NCBI GenBank assembly: GCA_021018995.1
Contig: CM037587.1
Location: 15,687,366 to 15,751,365, forward strand
Direction: 5' to 3'
Origin: Chloranthus sessilifolius
Taxonomy: Eukaryota > Streptophyta > Magnoliopsida > Chloranthales > Chloranthaceae
DNA length: 64,000 bases
Shown: piece by piece, positions 35,565-48,094 of the stretch
Layout: the number at the start of each line of letters is the position of its first letter
Position numbering within the stretch: position 1 is the first letter of the stretch
Position numbers and translations under genes: made by a program
Notes under the pieces: generated by a model
What the model saw: the letters and a program-made list of their open reading frames with translations, nothing else
Told to the model about the DNA's origin: nothing
Database searches by the model: none

Positions 35565-36536
35565 GCCGTCTTTTTCTAACCAAAGCCAAAAAGCCAAAAT
35601 CCCATAATATTTTACCATTTGAACCCATATTAGAAGCCTAAAGACTAAATTTCTTTGTACCAAATTTTATAAACCCTTAAGCATATGTACTACCCAAAAC
35701 TTTCTATCCTTAACCCTTACAATTTCTGAGAGTTTAAAATATAAAAGAAGGGAAGAAAAGGGACTGAAAAGAGTATGAGTTAACAGATAAGGGATCTACT
35801 GAAAAAGGTACAACTAAAAAAAAAATACAAATGTATGAAAATATGGGAGAAAAAGAAAAGAATGAAAAATCATAAAAAATAATTTTAGGAAAAGAGAAGC
35901 AAAAAGCTTCCAAACTGAAAAGAAGAAAAATGAGATTTACAAAAAGAAAAAGAAATGGGAAGAAGGTATCCAAAAAAGGATACTTACTGAAGCTGAAAAA
36001 TAGAAAAGGAAGAGTTAAACTCTTGGAAATAATATTAAATCCTCTTTACCTTTTTCTTTGAAATCTTCTGAAAACCCAAAGCCCCATTACAAGCCGAAGG
36101 AAAGACCTTTGTGATTTACGATTTGCAAAAAAAATGAGTCTAGTAGAGATATATGATATAGATACTATGAATAAATAAAAAAATTATATGAAAAAAATTG
36201 ATTATCCTTTCCATGAGATTTATCTTTTTAGCTGATTGTCCTTTGAATTTCACGAACATATCATATTATGAGAACCCAAAATTTTAATTATTTTTGAGAG
36301 TTTGCCGATAAGTGAGAGTTTGGATGAAAATATTTTCTAAAAACTGCAATTTAGAAAATTTTATGATGAATAAACTTTTTACTGATATGCACACACTCCA
36401 CGCTATACAAGAATTAAAATTATTGAGTTCTGATTAAGGATGATTGCGATGATGGGAAGCTAAGGATAAAAGATTTGAAATATTTTAAAATAATGAACAT
36501 ATAATGACTAACTGACTAATTAGTAATATAAAATAT

Positions 36537-36564
36537 AATAACAATAATAATAATAATAATAATA
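36537..36564. repeat. (AAT)n microsatellite
   Basis: About nine consecutive AAT/ATA triplets. Confidence 0.9.
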
Positions 36565-36811
36565 AATTTATATTTTGAATTTTTAGTTTTTAAAAATATT
36601 TTTAAAATCCAAAAATATTTGAAGTTTGGAGGTAACTTCACTGAGAACCTTCAGGAGACTACAACTCCACTAGGGATCACCTAAGGATTTAAAGGCTTGT
36701 TGCATATGCTAAATTCAATCATGCTCCCTAAGAAAATGGCATTTAAATTTAAGTTTTAAATATTTTATGTTTCCTTGTTTGCTATAGACTAGCAAAACTT
36801 CAGTTTAGTGG

Positions 36812-38122
36812 TGTGATTAGTCACATAATTTACCATTTTATCACCCTTAACTTAGTGGTGCTAGGACTTAGTTTGTTACTAACGAGATACTGATGTACAG
36901 ATATTAAAGATAAGCAGTAAATCAGAGTCTAAATGTTAAACTTTGTCAAAATAAACTCAAAAGGTAATAAGAAAAATGATTGAGCGAAAAAGACGATTTG
37001 CCGCTACTGAAAGTCAGAAAATCATAATTTACGATTCTTCGAAAGAGACAAAAAGAGAATAGTAATAAAGTGTAATCTAGAGAATCATCAACTATGAAGA
37101 AGCTTACTGAAAATAAAAAGTCGTGATTAACGATTTTCTAGAGAAGAAGCTATGAAAGAAGGAATCGCTATTTACGATTTCCTAAGAATAGAAGCTTTCC
37201 TACTATTGTTGTTGTTGCTAATCACGTGAGAAATATCGCTGCCATATAAAGAATTAGAAGACTCCTGCAATTAGAAGTCTGATGAACCACGGATCTTAGA
37301 AGATTGATAAAGATCTAATCCAAAGGACTCTACTGCTGCTCGATAAAGAACACTCCAGAAGCGCATCAACTAAAGGAAGCAAAGAAAGATGAAATTAGTA
37401 ATTAGAGTTATATTAGAGTACTTTTATTTTTAGTAGTTTCTTTTATTAGGACTAGATCTCTGTAAACCAACCCCTTATGATCTATAAATAAGAGGGCTCG
37501 ACATAGGAATAAACATTGAAGAATTTTTGGATTAATTGATGCCTAAGGTTGGATTTTCTTCCGATCAGTAGTGTATGCTAATTAGAGTAGATTAAATATG
37601 AGAGGTTTCTTAAGAGCAATTGAAGACTGCAATTGAGTGCTGAAGATTAGTGTAGATATCTGTAATTTCTCCGGAGCAATTGACGACTGCGGCTGAGGGG
37701 TGAAGGATATATTTTACTTTGCTTTCTAGATTAGATTCTCTTTGCTTTGTAAACATCTCCAACTTTTAATTTGAATTGATGACTGAGGTTAGAATTTGCA
37801 GATTAGTGTAACGGTACTATTTATTTTCATAAATATCCGAAAGCTGAAGATTGAGATTGACGACCTTAATTTGAAGGTGGATTAGGATTTATTTTTTATG
37901 CACTTTAGTTTAGAACTACTCTTTTATTCATATTTCTCCAGTAGATTAGAAAATCTTAAAGATAAATAGAAGTTTTTAAGATAAAGATTTACATAGAAGA
38001 TAGAAATAAGAATTAATAAGATAATAAACTTCCACGTGGGAACGATCCTATGCTAATACTATAATTTTCATTGTGTGCTTGCAATAGGTTAAGACTTGAA
38101 TTTAATATAATTATAATACACA
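36812..38122 (+). repeat. 3' LTR of Athila-like copy 1
   Basis: Starts TGTGATTAGTCACATAAT and ends AATACACA; about 1.3 kb. TATA box TCTATAAATAAGAG at 37481. Three copies of the inverted repeat AATCGTGATTTACGATT (variants at 37018-37040, 37105-37130 and 37160-37185) lie 300-470 bp upstream of it, and another is in the interior near 36110-36126. The exact 3' end may be off by two bases. Confidence 0.8.
37481..37494 (+). promoter_or_regulatory. TATA box, Athila-like LTR copy 1
   Basis: TCTATAAATAAGAGGGCTC, identical in copy 2 at 41401. This conservation against a diverged background supports a promoter role. Confidence 0.7.
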
Positions 38123-39249
38123 ATAACAGACAAGTCAGTGGACGTTACACAAGTTTTTCACAGAAAACTACAAAACATGCCAGTCAGTGCGCAATTTGCA
38201 AATCGCGCGAATGACTTCACCTAGCACCCACAAAATCGCGCAGGCGACCAAAACCAGTTTGATTTTGGCTTGAATTTTAGTGCACATTTTGTGTGCGTGA
38301 TTTTTATTCTGAAAGTAATTCGTGCACATGAATTTGGATTCACGTGGGCGATTTGGTGCGAATTTACACACTCCGCCCGATTTCAGAAAATTTTCCCTCT
38401 ATGCTATTTCCCACAGTTTATATCCTGCTCTTTGGCATAAATTAAAGGGAATTAAACCATCAATCTAATAATAAATGAGCTTTAATTTTTCACCTCTTAA
38501 ACTCGCGCAAATGATGCGTACTATGAACGGTATCAAAATGTCGGCGCTTGCGCCACACACGTCCAAGGGGTTTGAAACCACCCTCTCACGATCGCCAATG
38601 GAGACAGATATGACGATCCAATCCTCTAAACGTACACGACGAACTAAAGGTTCATACGCGAAGGCGATTTTGAGAGATCCTGAACATTGGGGTTTCAAAA
38701 CAACCAAAGGAGGGTTTGGAAAGAGACGAAGCTCTCTCGCTCTCCATGGATTGCAACCACATATAAGATCATTTCCTCTTGCAATGTTCAAAGTGAAGGA
38801 AATATTTGAGCGAAAGGTCAACGATCAATGGAAAAGGGATTGGGTTTCTCTTCCTCAAGCTCTCGCTCTCTCTGTCTCTCAAATTCAATTTAATGCAAGG
38901 AACAATCAAGGTTTACATGAGAAGCCACTTATACAAGGTTTGCTTCCATGATAGACTAACACACCTATCTAGTGTATCATGTCTTATCTATAACACATGG
39001 TTTGCTTCCATGTGAAGCTAACATACACACATAAACACACACATCTTTGCCTTTTTCCATACGGGTTCTGGTTTGGTGCGAAGCTAGTACACGTAAAAAT
39101 ATATTAGTGTTTATCCATATGGATTCCAATTTAAACCCGATGCATCCGGAATAATTTATTCCTAAAATTCTTCACGTGTAATGTGTGCTGCCACTGACAC
39201 GTACCCCTGGCCGATGCTTACGGGTCCGAAAAAATTGGGGATGTTACAT
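38123..39249 (-). repeat. Del/Tekay-type LTR fragment, minus strand
   Basis: On the minus strand it starts at 39249 with TGTAACATCCCCAATTTTTT, the classic Del/Tekay LTR start. Its other end is cut off where Athila-like copy 1 inserted. 38190-38375 holds variants of AAATCGCGCGATTT. The open frame at 38475-38951 is within the LTR and is not a gene. It lies in the interior of Athila-like copy 2, which resumes at 39250. Confidence 0.75.
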
Positions 39250-40730
39250 ATTTCCTCTTTTATTTTGAGAGAGATTGCTTTCTATTTGAACTAAAAATTT
39301 TCTTTGAACTTCTAGACTATGCTGAACTGAAATCTCATATTGCTAAAAATTGAATCAAATATTCTATGATTATGATAACTTATTTTTCTAGAACTGTTTA
39401 TTAGATGCATCAAAACAACATGATATTCTAGTTAGTGAATCATGATAATGATTGAAGGCCATCTTTTTATTCGTTAGAGCCAAAAAACCAAAATCCTAGA
39501 AATTTATCTACCCCTTGAACCCATATTAGAAGCCTAAACTGAATTTTTTGTACCAAAATCTTATAAACCATTAATCATATGTACTACCCAAAGCTTTCAA
39601 ACTATAACCGTTATATTATCTGAGAATTTAAAATTTAGAAAGGGAGGAGAGGGAGTGAAGGAGTAAAAGAATAACATATAAGGGACATGCAACAAAGGTA
39701 CACCTGAGAAAAAAATAAAATGAAGAAAAATATGAAAAATCAAGACAAATGGTGAAATACGATTCTACAAAAGGAGAATCAAGAAGCTTCCAAACTAAAG
39801 AAAATTAAAGAGGATACTTGAAACTGAAGAAAATGGGATTTACCGAGGAAAAATAAAATAAAAGTCAATGGGAAGAAGCTATCCAAATTTTTTGATACTT
39901 ACTGAAGCAAAAAAAGAAAAAGAAAAGAAGAAGAAAGAAGAAAGATGAGCTAAATTCTTAGAGTTTTTGAATCCTTTCTACCATTCTTTGGAAACTTTTT
40001 AACCCAAAGCCCCATTACAAGCCGAATAAAAACCTTCTTGATTTATGATTTACAACAGCATGAGCCTAGTGGAGATGTATATAATAAATTTTATGGAGAA
40101 ACATGAAGGCATATGAATAGAATTGATTATCCATTCCATAAGATTTATCTTTTTGACAATTATCCTTTGAGCTATTCATCGTATATATCCTATTGAGAGA
40201 ACCCAACAATTCCAATCTTCTTTTTGAGAGTATGCCAACAGTGAGAGTTTGGATAAAAATGTCTTCTAAATCTGCAGTTTAGAGAAATCTATGATGAAAA
40301 AAAATTTCACTGATGTGCACGATACACACACTCCACGCTTAAAATAAATTCAAATTGTTGAGTTCTGATCAATGATAACTGCTAGGATGGAAAGAAAAGG
40401 ATGTTGGAATCATATTTTTGAAAACTATAACAACCATATAATGATTTGCTATACACTGTTTAGTGTATAAAATTTAGCTTAGAAAATTTAAACATTTTGC
40501 TTTTCTTTTAAGAAAATCTTTGAAAAATTCAAAAATATTTGAAGTTTGCAGGTAAGTTCACTAAAAACCTTCAGGAGACTATAACTCCTCCACTAAGGAC
40601 CACCTAGGGGTTTAAAGGCTTGTTGCATCTGTTAAATGTAATCGTGCTCCCTACGAAAGTGGTATTTAAATTTTTAGATTAGTTTTTCTTTCCTTGTTTG
40701 TTAGGGACTAGCAAAGCTTAAGTTTGAGAG

Positions 40731-42164
40731 TGTGATCAGTCACAAAATATGCCACTTTACCACCCTTAACTTAGTGATGCTAGACCTTAAATTATTACTA
40801 ATTAGATAATATGTGCAAATATTTAGAATAGTGAACAGAATAGAGCTGAAGTGTTAATCTTTGCTAAAATAAACTCAAAAAGTAGCAAGAACTATGATCG
40901 TGCACAGAAATGAGCCCATCGTTTGAAGAACCAGTCTGTAAGCCAAGAAAGAGAGAGTTTACGGACGAATGTAAATCTCAAACGAATAAAAATAGAAGAA
41001 AAATGAATCATAATCCACAAACCTATCAATAGAGCTTATGACTAGAGGAATTAAAGCAAAGATATGAACGTTCGAAAAAGAGCGAAAGTGTTACAGAAAG
41101 AGATACAATCATAGTTACGCTTGTGCGAAATAAAGCTAATGTTGTTGATCTCATGAAGACAACTATCATGCAAATAATTAGAAGATCTCTTGAATTAAAA
41201 GTTTGGCAACTTACGGATCTGAGAAGATTAGCAAAAGAACCCTAAAGATCTCTGCCGCTAAAATAAAGGAGAAAAGTCCTGCACGCATCTACTATCCAAA
41301 GCAACAAAGATTAGGATTAGAAAGTAGAGTTATATTAGGAATCTTTTATTTTAGTAGTTTCCTTTAGTTAGAATTCGAATAATGTAAACTAACCCCTTAT
41401 GATCTATAAATAAGAGGGCTCAGCATAGGAATTCTTTATCGAAGGAACTCTCAGTATCAATTAATGACTGAGGTTAGGTTTTCTTCTGATCACCTTAGTT
41501 TAGAGTAGTTTAGATATCCAAGGTTTCTCGAGAGCAATTGACGACTGTAATTTGGAGCTGAAAGATTAGAGTAGAGTATCCGTAATTTCTCAGAAGCAAT
41601 TGACGCCTGTGGCTGAGGAAAGATCTTTTATTTACTTTCTAGTTTAGATTTATTTTTATGCACTTTTACTACTTTATAAACATCTATGAATTCTTGATTT
41701 TAATTGAGGCCTAAAATTGAGAGTTTGCAGATTAGTGTAACGGTTTTACTTTTTCATCTTTAGTTTTCTTGAGTTTGATTGACGCCTAAATTTTGGGAAA
41801 ATTGTTGATTAGTATAAATCTGTGTTAAGGAATTCTAGTTTTTGATTGACTCCCAAATTCTAGAGGACTGAGATATGGTGTTATGGTACTTTATTTTGTA
41901 AACATCCGAGAATTGAAGGATTGTGATTGACGACGACAATCTGGAAGGAGGAGGATTTAGTTTTATTTTCTGTAATTAGTTTAAATAATCATTCTGTTAT
42001 TCTTATTTCTCTAGTAGATTAGACTCTTAAAAAGATAAATAAAAGTTTTGACAATACAAAACAAACGAAATTTTAACCTTCCTCGTGGGAACAATCCTAT
42101 ACTAGTGTTGCAATTTCCATTGTGCACTTGTAATAAGTTAAGGCTTAGTACAATTATAGCCACA
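40731..42164 (+). repeat. 3' LTR of Athila-like copy 2
   Basis: Starts TGTGATCAGTCACAAAAT and ends TATAGCCACA; about 1.43 kb. TATA box TCTATAAATAAGAG at 41401. A block AGCAATTGACGxCTG recurs three or more times at 41540-41610, as in copy 1. Confidence 0.82.
41401..41414 (+). promoter_or_regulatory. TATA box, Athila-like LTR copy 2
   Basis: TCTATAAATAAGAGGGCTC, identical to copy 1. Confidence 0.7.
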
Positions 42165-43250
42165 TCAGTAGTTATGTGATGGGATGGTTGATTTGATGTC
42201 GCAATGGGACAATGGTGATTTATTTCTTCTTTGGCAGATCTTGGGTTATATGACGGGATGAGTTGTGTGATTGTGTCGCGACGGGGCTGTGGAGAATAGT
42301 TTCCTTGTTTCTTGAACGTAGTGGGTTATTTTCATTGTGTGATATGTTACTTTAAATGTTGTTGTGATTTTTATGTCTTCATCGCAATGAGACTTTTATC
42401 CTCTTTGTTTTTTTATTATTGCCTTTTGGAGTTTTGATGATTCTATTTTCCTCACGATTATTTTTCCGGTCTCAGGGTATCTGGGAGTGCTCTACATTTT
42501 TAGATTGTGTTTGTCGCAGTAAGACCGTTTATTTTCGATTGTGATGGGATATTATGCTATCATTCAAGTGTCATTTTGCGCTTTTTATCATGATGGGACA
42601 TTTATTATTTATTATTTATTATTTTATTTTATTTTATTATTGCTTTTTAGGGTTCTAATGGGCCGATTTTCATCATGATTATTCCTTTGATTCTTGAAAA
42701 TTGTGGCAAGGTATCGGGAGATGCCCTTAATTTTTGGGTTGTGTTATCGTGATGGGACTATGGGGGACAATTTCACCTTTCTGAACCATTCCATTTTATT
42801 ATTATTTCCGATTTTATTTTTTTTCGTGCAGTTTTACTTATTTATTATTTTTGTGTTTTATTTTTATTTTTTTTATCTACTTTTCATTACAAGGAAATAA
42901 AGCAGCAGGGAAAGCAAAGTTACTGAAATAAAATCCTAAAACTAAAACTAAAAAAATGCCCCAGTGTAGGAGAGTGATAGGATCGACAGCTTGGTGTCTC
43001 TAACAGTCTTCCTCGAGTGACGACCTTGTTGTCCTGCATCCAACTTTTGGGCAAGCAGGGGCTTGGATGTGATTCCTTTTCCGAAAAAAGATAAAGCCCC
43101 AGTGCCGAGGTGCGATGGAGCTTTCCTAAGGTATTGTGAGCACTTGGATCTATGGGGAGCTCTATGTGTATTTAGTGAGTTAATTTTTGAAGAAAATCCC
43201 CTGATTTGGGAATTAATATTACCTTATAGACATTAACTTTTTAATTGAAT
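42165..43250. repeat. Unclassified repeat-like DNA with iterated TCGCGACGGGAC motif
   Basis: No coding. About seven variants of GTCGCGACGGGAC or ATCGTGATGGGAC occur between 42195 and 42765 (for example 42198, 42270, 42378, 42508, 42587 and 42748). A TTTATTATT-rich run lies at 42600-42650. From 42950 come two AAAGCCCCAGTG-type segments. It may be part of another LTR element, but I cannot assign it. Confidence 0.5.
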
Positions 43251-43599
43251 AAGAATTATCATGCTAGATAATTTAAATTGTCATGTGTCTTGGATGCCCA
43301 AGTTCGATGTTGATCGATGGGCTTTTTGCTCACGTACTTTTGGATTCAGGTGCTTCCCATTGATTTGTCTCCTTGAAATGTTAAGTGTCTGGATAAGGAC
43401 TCATCTCCGATGAGCATTCCGTTGACCGTAGCAACTCCCCTAGGGAAGAGCGTGTTAGCTGACAGAGGCTACTTTCATTGTTCGGTTCAGGTCGGAACTC
43501 ATCTTTTGTTTCTCGATCTGATTGAACTAGACTTTGAAGACTTTGATGTTATTTTGAGGATGGATTGGCTCACGAAATCTCATCCGACCCTAGATTGTT
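43251..43599 (+). pseudogene. Protease part of a chromovirus, interrupted by a later element
   Basis: Reads an LLDSGAS-like active site near 43345 and then PLTVATPLGKSVLADRGY, LDLIELDFEDFDVIL and MDWLTKSHPTLDC, the aspartic protease of Del/Tekay chromoviruses (usual form FDVILGMDWL). The coding ends at 43599, where the element 43600-57897 inserted, and pol of the same element resumes at 57903. TTGTT at 43595-43599 is the duplicated target. Fossil, with several breaks. Confidence 0.85.
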
Positions 43600-44141
43600 T
43601 GTAACAGTTGCCATATTTTGACAACGACAATATTTGATATGGAACACGGAACACAAAAGACCTATATAAATTGATGTTCAACACTAATACGAATGTACGA
43701 CCCTTAGTGGCCCAGTAAAATTATTGTTTAAGTACAACCCGGTTCGCACACACTTACTAGTGTATTAAAAATACACTTGAATTTTAGCCTTCCGTACACC
43801 ATAGATGGGTATTAACTAATACACTGAATACAAAATTCCATCCTATATACTCTATAGTATATAAGTGTAAGTGCTTTACACTAAAGCCAAATATGTTAGC
43901 CTATTCCTAAAGCCAGGCCTATTTTGGCTTATGGGCATCTACGCTAAAAGGCCCATGTATGCACTGCATGGGATTCCAACCCTAATAGCTTATACACTTA
44001 GAATAGTGTATGAGTGTCATAACCCCAGAATTTCCGGAACCGTGCAGGTCACGTACCACGCACGAGTATGTGTGGTTCACAAGGAAACCAAAACTAACAT
44101 GTATACACTAGGTGTGTATTTGTGAAACACACTAGCTTTCA

Positions 44142-44176
<35 letters not shown>
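44142..44176. repeat. (AT)n microsatellite
   Basis: About 17 AT units in the solo LTR. Confidence 0.95.
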
Positions 44177-44179
<3 letters not shown>

Positions 44180-44519
44180 TCAAAGAGGGAGGAGAGAGGA
44201 GCCCAATATGTAACCTAAATTGGCCTAGATAGAGAGAAAGAAAAATAGAGAGGAAGGAGAAAGGGTTTTGTGAAAGAGGAGTAAAAGTCCATTAGTTTCT
44301 AAGCCAGTAGACAATCTGGAAGGAGGGTGGAACAGAAGTTTTAGCAACCCTCTTCATCTTTTGAATCTAGATCAAATTATAGAAGATCTATCGATTGAGG
44401 TATGGGTTGAAACGATTATGTGTGTGTTTTAAATATAGTATAAATTTTAGATGAATGATTCTGATATTAATGGGCCTTGAAAGGGAGTAAGAAATCTTTT
44501 CTCGGACGAATCGAGCACT

Positions 44520-44870
44520 ATATTCTATCATGGCTCGCTCGAGCGGTCTAAACGGCTCGCTCGAGTGAGGACAGAATATAAAACCTGAGAACAATTGCGT
44601 TCTGGGCTCGCTCGAGCGAGACCCATACTGAAGGAGGAGCTTGCTCGAGTGAGGCATCACGTGAAGCTTCAGGTGGCTCATTTTAACCACTCAAGCGACC
44701 TCGTTTTAACCGCTCGAGCGAGGAACGTAGCCAGTTGAGCAATTAGAGTGACCACGCGCTCGAGGGTTGGTACCTCATTTTAATCGCTCACGCCAGGTCA
44801 AGTGCTCGCTCGAGCGAGGCTAAGTGACCGCTCGAGTGAGGAATAGTTCCCGCTCGCACGAGACCCTATA
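44520..44870. repeat. Cluster of palindrome CTCGCTCGAGCGAG
   Basis: About ten variants in 350 bp, including GGCTCGCTCGAGCGAGAC near 44607 and GTGCTCGCTCGAGCGAGG near 44802. The core CTCGAG is perfectly palindromic and the flanking arms extend it to 14 bp. Confidence 0.9.
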
Positions 44871-47800
44871 CGGATTTTTATAATTTTAAGTACAATTCAT
44901 GGGGGGTGTGTACTCCAATGGTTCTTGTGACCTTTCTAAGTGTGTCCTTGACGCATGCAATATAGGTTTGATGTGAGATTGTGACGTGTAAACCTCTACG
45001 AGAAAGGAGTGCGTTGGATTTGCGTTGAGGTAGGGAATATTCTTGAAACATGTACATTATTTCGTCAACTCATATATGTAGTGTATTTCAATTAAATAGT
45101 CGAGTATTGCATGAGCATTCAGAAAAAGGGTGTGTGTGTAAGTTTCAAAAGTGAAAATCATGAGGTCCCCAGGGGACGTAGAATTGTAAAGTGGACATCT
45201 AGATGATGCATTTGAATCAGTGGCATCCCAGCGATGCAGACGAAAACTAACAGTGAAACTGAAGTAAAATGATAAAGCCTAATGTAATAAAATTAGCACA
45301 ATCACGGTGAATAACTATATGTAGAGCACATTCGATATTTTTATTATTTAAGGTTTGATTAGAATACCCCACCGACGTGGCGGGATACCCACGACTGACT
45401 CGGCAGGATATCCGCGACCGGTACGGCGGCCAATCCGTACACTTATAGCACATCCCAGGGATGTAGATTTGAGAATAGACCTCGCCACCTATGAGAAAGG
45501 GGCTTGGGCAGTATTCCCAGGGAATACACATAACAACTGTCTAGTTAGACGACGATGGTGGGTATTCCATCGGGGCTTGATGCTATATTGCTCGGGGACT
45601 ACTTAAGTTAAGATTTAAGTGATTAGGCCGAATTCACAACTAAATCAGTATGGTGAGAACAAACAAAAACCATGCAAAGTAACAGCTGTACCCATCATTT
45701 TATTCCAGTTATTTCAATTGTTTTTCCCAAAAGTGATATCCGATAAATTGTGCTTTTTAAAACTGCTAACATATATGTGAGATTTAATCTATATGTTCAT
45801 TTTGTTTCTCTATTGAGCTAAGATGTAGCTCACCCCTTAGACTATACGTCGCAGGTCTAGTTCTAGCGACAACAAAGGCTTCGGGAGACGTTGATCTAGA
45901 AGATTCGGATTACATGACCAGAGAAGAGTTAGAACCTCCTCCTGAAGAATTCTTTTAGAAGTTCCCTTACGTATTGAGAGTGAGTAGAGAGAAATTTTGG
46001 CTTGGCATGTTAAGCTTTATTCTTTTAAATGTAACTAAATGCTATAAATTCTTTTGGCGAACCATCAGGGGTGATCGGGTTATCATCGATGGTTCGGGTC
46101 AGTTCTTCTGCTCATGAATTGGCATGAGACCAGAACTGTCTGTTAGGTTGCCATGTTTTCATTAACACATGGAGACTTAATTAGTTTAAAATTCTACTAT
46201 TTTAAATTATTGACTTTTGCTTGTTTATAAATGTTCCGCATAGATTTCAGGTGCATGACCTTGAGGATCGTGCTGATGGCACGAGTTTCGGGGTGCCGAA
46301 ATCCGGGCTGTCACAATGAGGCTTATATTAAAGGTAAGCCTATTACGGCTTATATGTAGATGCACTGAAAGATATATGTCCAGCATAGCATGGGATTCCA
46401 TCCTTTATGAGCTTATAAGCTGATTCCCTCGCCAAAAGACAACACGGCTGTATGAGTCATTAGTGACTCCCATGCATGCAAAGTGGAAACAAACCACTAT
46501 AAAAATCGTCCCCATCTCCTGCATTCTTCCTGCTATGAATTTGAAAGAAATCTGATGCAAACAGACCCTCCAAGAAAAATCAGAAAAAGTCTTATAGTAG
46601 ATGACACTCTGCTGCTATCTTCTCAAACCCATTCTCCATATAACTCTCTTCAACCCTTAGATTCAGAACCATAGATCACTAACCTACGACCCGGCCGCGA
46701 GAGTTTCAGCAGATGATCCATTGATCTTAGAGAGACCTTGCGACCCTAGCTTAGACACATAGTTCACGAGCTCGGTGAACTTGACACCGACCCAAGTTTG
46801 GCATCGTCGTAACCACGAATCCACCAAAAGGTACAATGAACAACACATTAGTTCCTTGGGATTTATTTGATAATAAATTATCGGTCTGTGGTGTCAATCA
46901 CATGAGATCGAATCAGCAACACAGAACAATAATCTGTTGAGAGGATTTCGGAGCTGAAACCTCTAATTTTTCACATGCCGAAACTTTCATACCAGATTGA
47001 CTAGATAAACAAAGTTCTAGGAGTAATATATACCATAAAATATAAAATATAAAGTCGATATAGTATCACAAGGCCCCGACACATTGAAGCAAACCCAAAG
47101 GTACAAGGAGGCACCATGATAGGCTCTTGTAGCAGGCTTGCTGTGGCAACCTCACAAGGTTTCCGTGGAAAGGTACATAGTTGAGCAGCTTTCCATAGCA
47201 ATCCTGAGGCCTGCCGAGGAAAGGCTGTGTCTGGCTTGTGTAGTCACTTGGTTGTGTCTTTGGTCTGGGTTTATGTGTAGTGTATTAACTCTTACGATAA
47301 GTGACCATATATGGTACATATCTAGAGTCTAAGATGACCCAGTAACCCAATTTAAATACTAAATCCATGAATATTAAACTATAGGTGCTTGGTGCACATG
47401 ACGAGCTCGTACCAATGAATGTAGCTTGAATGCGTGCGTGTACATGTAGCAAGTAAAGTGTAAGCTAAGGTAGGGAGTTTGCCTTACTGACTTATGTTTT
47501 GGTTTCTCATTCATCTCTTATTAGCAAGTTAGTATGTGTATGAAGATGCCCACGTATGGATACGTATGGTTATAATAGCTTCAGTTTAATGAATAGTGTT
47601 GTATAGTATAAATGAATGATGTTGTAGGACTATGCTCATGGCAGTGGTATTGCTAATAATGAGAGAGTTTGTTGCAATGCATGTTTTTGCATGACTTGGC
47701 TTGTGTCAATTTTAATGTATAACTATGCTAATTCAGCATGATGATAGTTTAGCATGATGATAATAAGATCAATTTGACATATGGTCATTCGATATACGAT

Positions 47801-48094
47801 TATGCCATTACGATGATAGCTCAGTTCTATATATGGGGTATGAAATGATGATGCTAGTTTAGAAGCATGCATATGGATGATGATCTTTTAGTGCAGTATT
47901 GATCCATGGTTATGACTGATGATACTAGATGACGAATGTTTATGAATAATGATGCAAGTTTTTGTTATGCTCGTTAGTTTTGATGTATACTTCTATGCTA
48001 TCTATTCATGATATTGTTCTCGCATACTTGATACCATGCATTGTTCATGTCCTATTATCTTTGATGTCGTGTACACGTTCTTGCTTTATTTTGA

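Larger units (their letters stand above)
35565..38122 (+). mobile_element. Athila-like element copy 1: 3' interior and 3' LTR
   Basis: Continues the copy seen at 2950-3000. 35565-36811 is a noncoding 3' interior that aligns along its length with 39470-40730. 36812-38122 is the LTR. The block GGACTAGCAAAxCTTxAGTTT, then TGTGATTAGTCAC, then CACTTTACCACCCTTAAC is typical of the Athila 3' end (PPT plus LTR start). No PBS follows the LTR, so this is a 3' end. A trinucleotide run (AAT)n lies at 36537-36564. Confidence 0.82.
39250..42164 (+). mobile_element. Athila-like element copy 2: 3' interior and 3' LTR
   Basis: 39250-40730 is a noncoding 3' interior, with PPT-like TAAGTTTGAGAG at 40719-40730. 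40731-42164 is the LTR. It is diverged from copy 1 (35565-38122) with many small differences, so the two are separate old insertions or old duplicates. At about 39470 it keeps the uninterrupted sequence GCCATCTTTTT, which in copy 1 is split by the Tat element. The PPT is better preserved here than in copy 1. Confidence 0.82.
44015..46315 (+). mobile_element. Solo LTR (2.3 kb) of a Del/Tekay-type element
   Basis: Ends TGTCATAACCCCAGAA and CCGGGCTGTCACA, with perfect duplications ATGAG at 44010-44014 and 46316-46320. The 3' LTR of the host element keeps the undisturbed site GTGTATGAGGCTTATATT at 55146, so the insertion boundaries are certain. It contains an (AT)n run (about 44142-44176), the CTCGCTCGAGCGAG cluster (44520-44870), and the block GATGTAGCTCACCCC followed by ACTATACGTCGCAGG (45822-45855). 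Downstream of that block is a short acidic reading text ending near 45960. Confidence 0.97.

Noticed and set aside
38475-38951. 158-residue open frame on the plus strand
   Set aside because: It lies inside a Del/Tekay-type LTR, antisense to the LTR orientation. The text shows no domain, and a comparable noncoding region exists in the left LTR (2100-2520).
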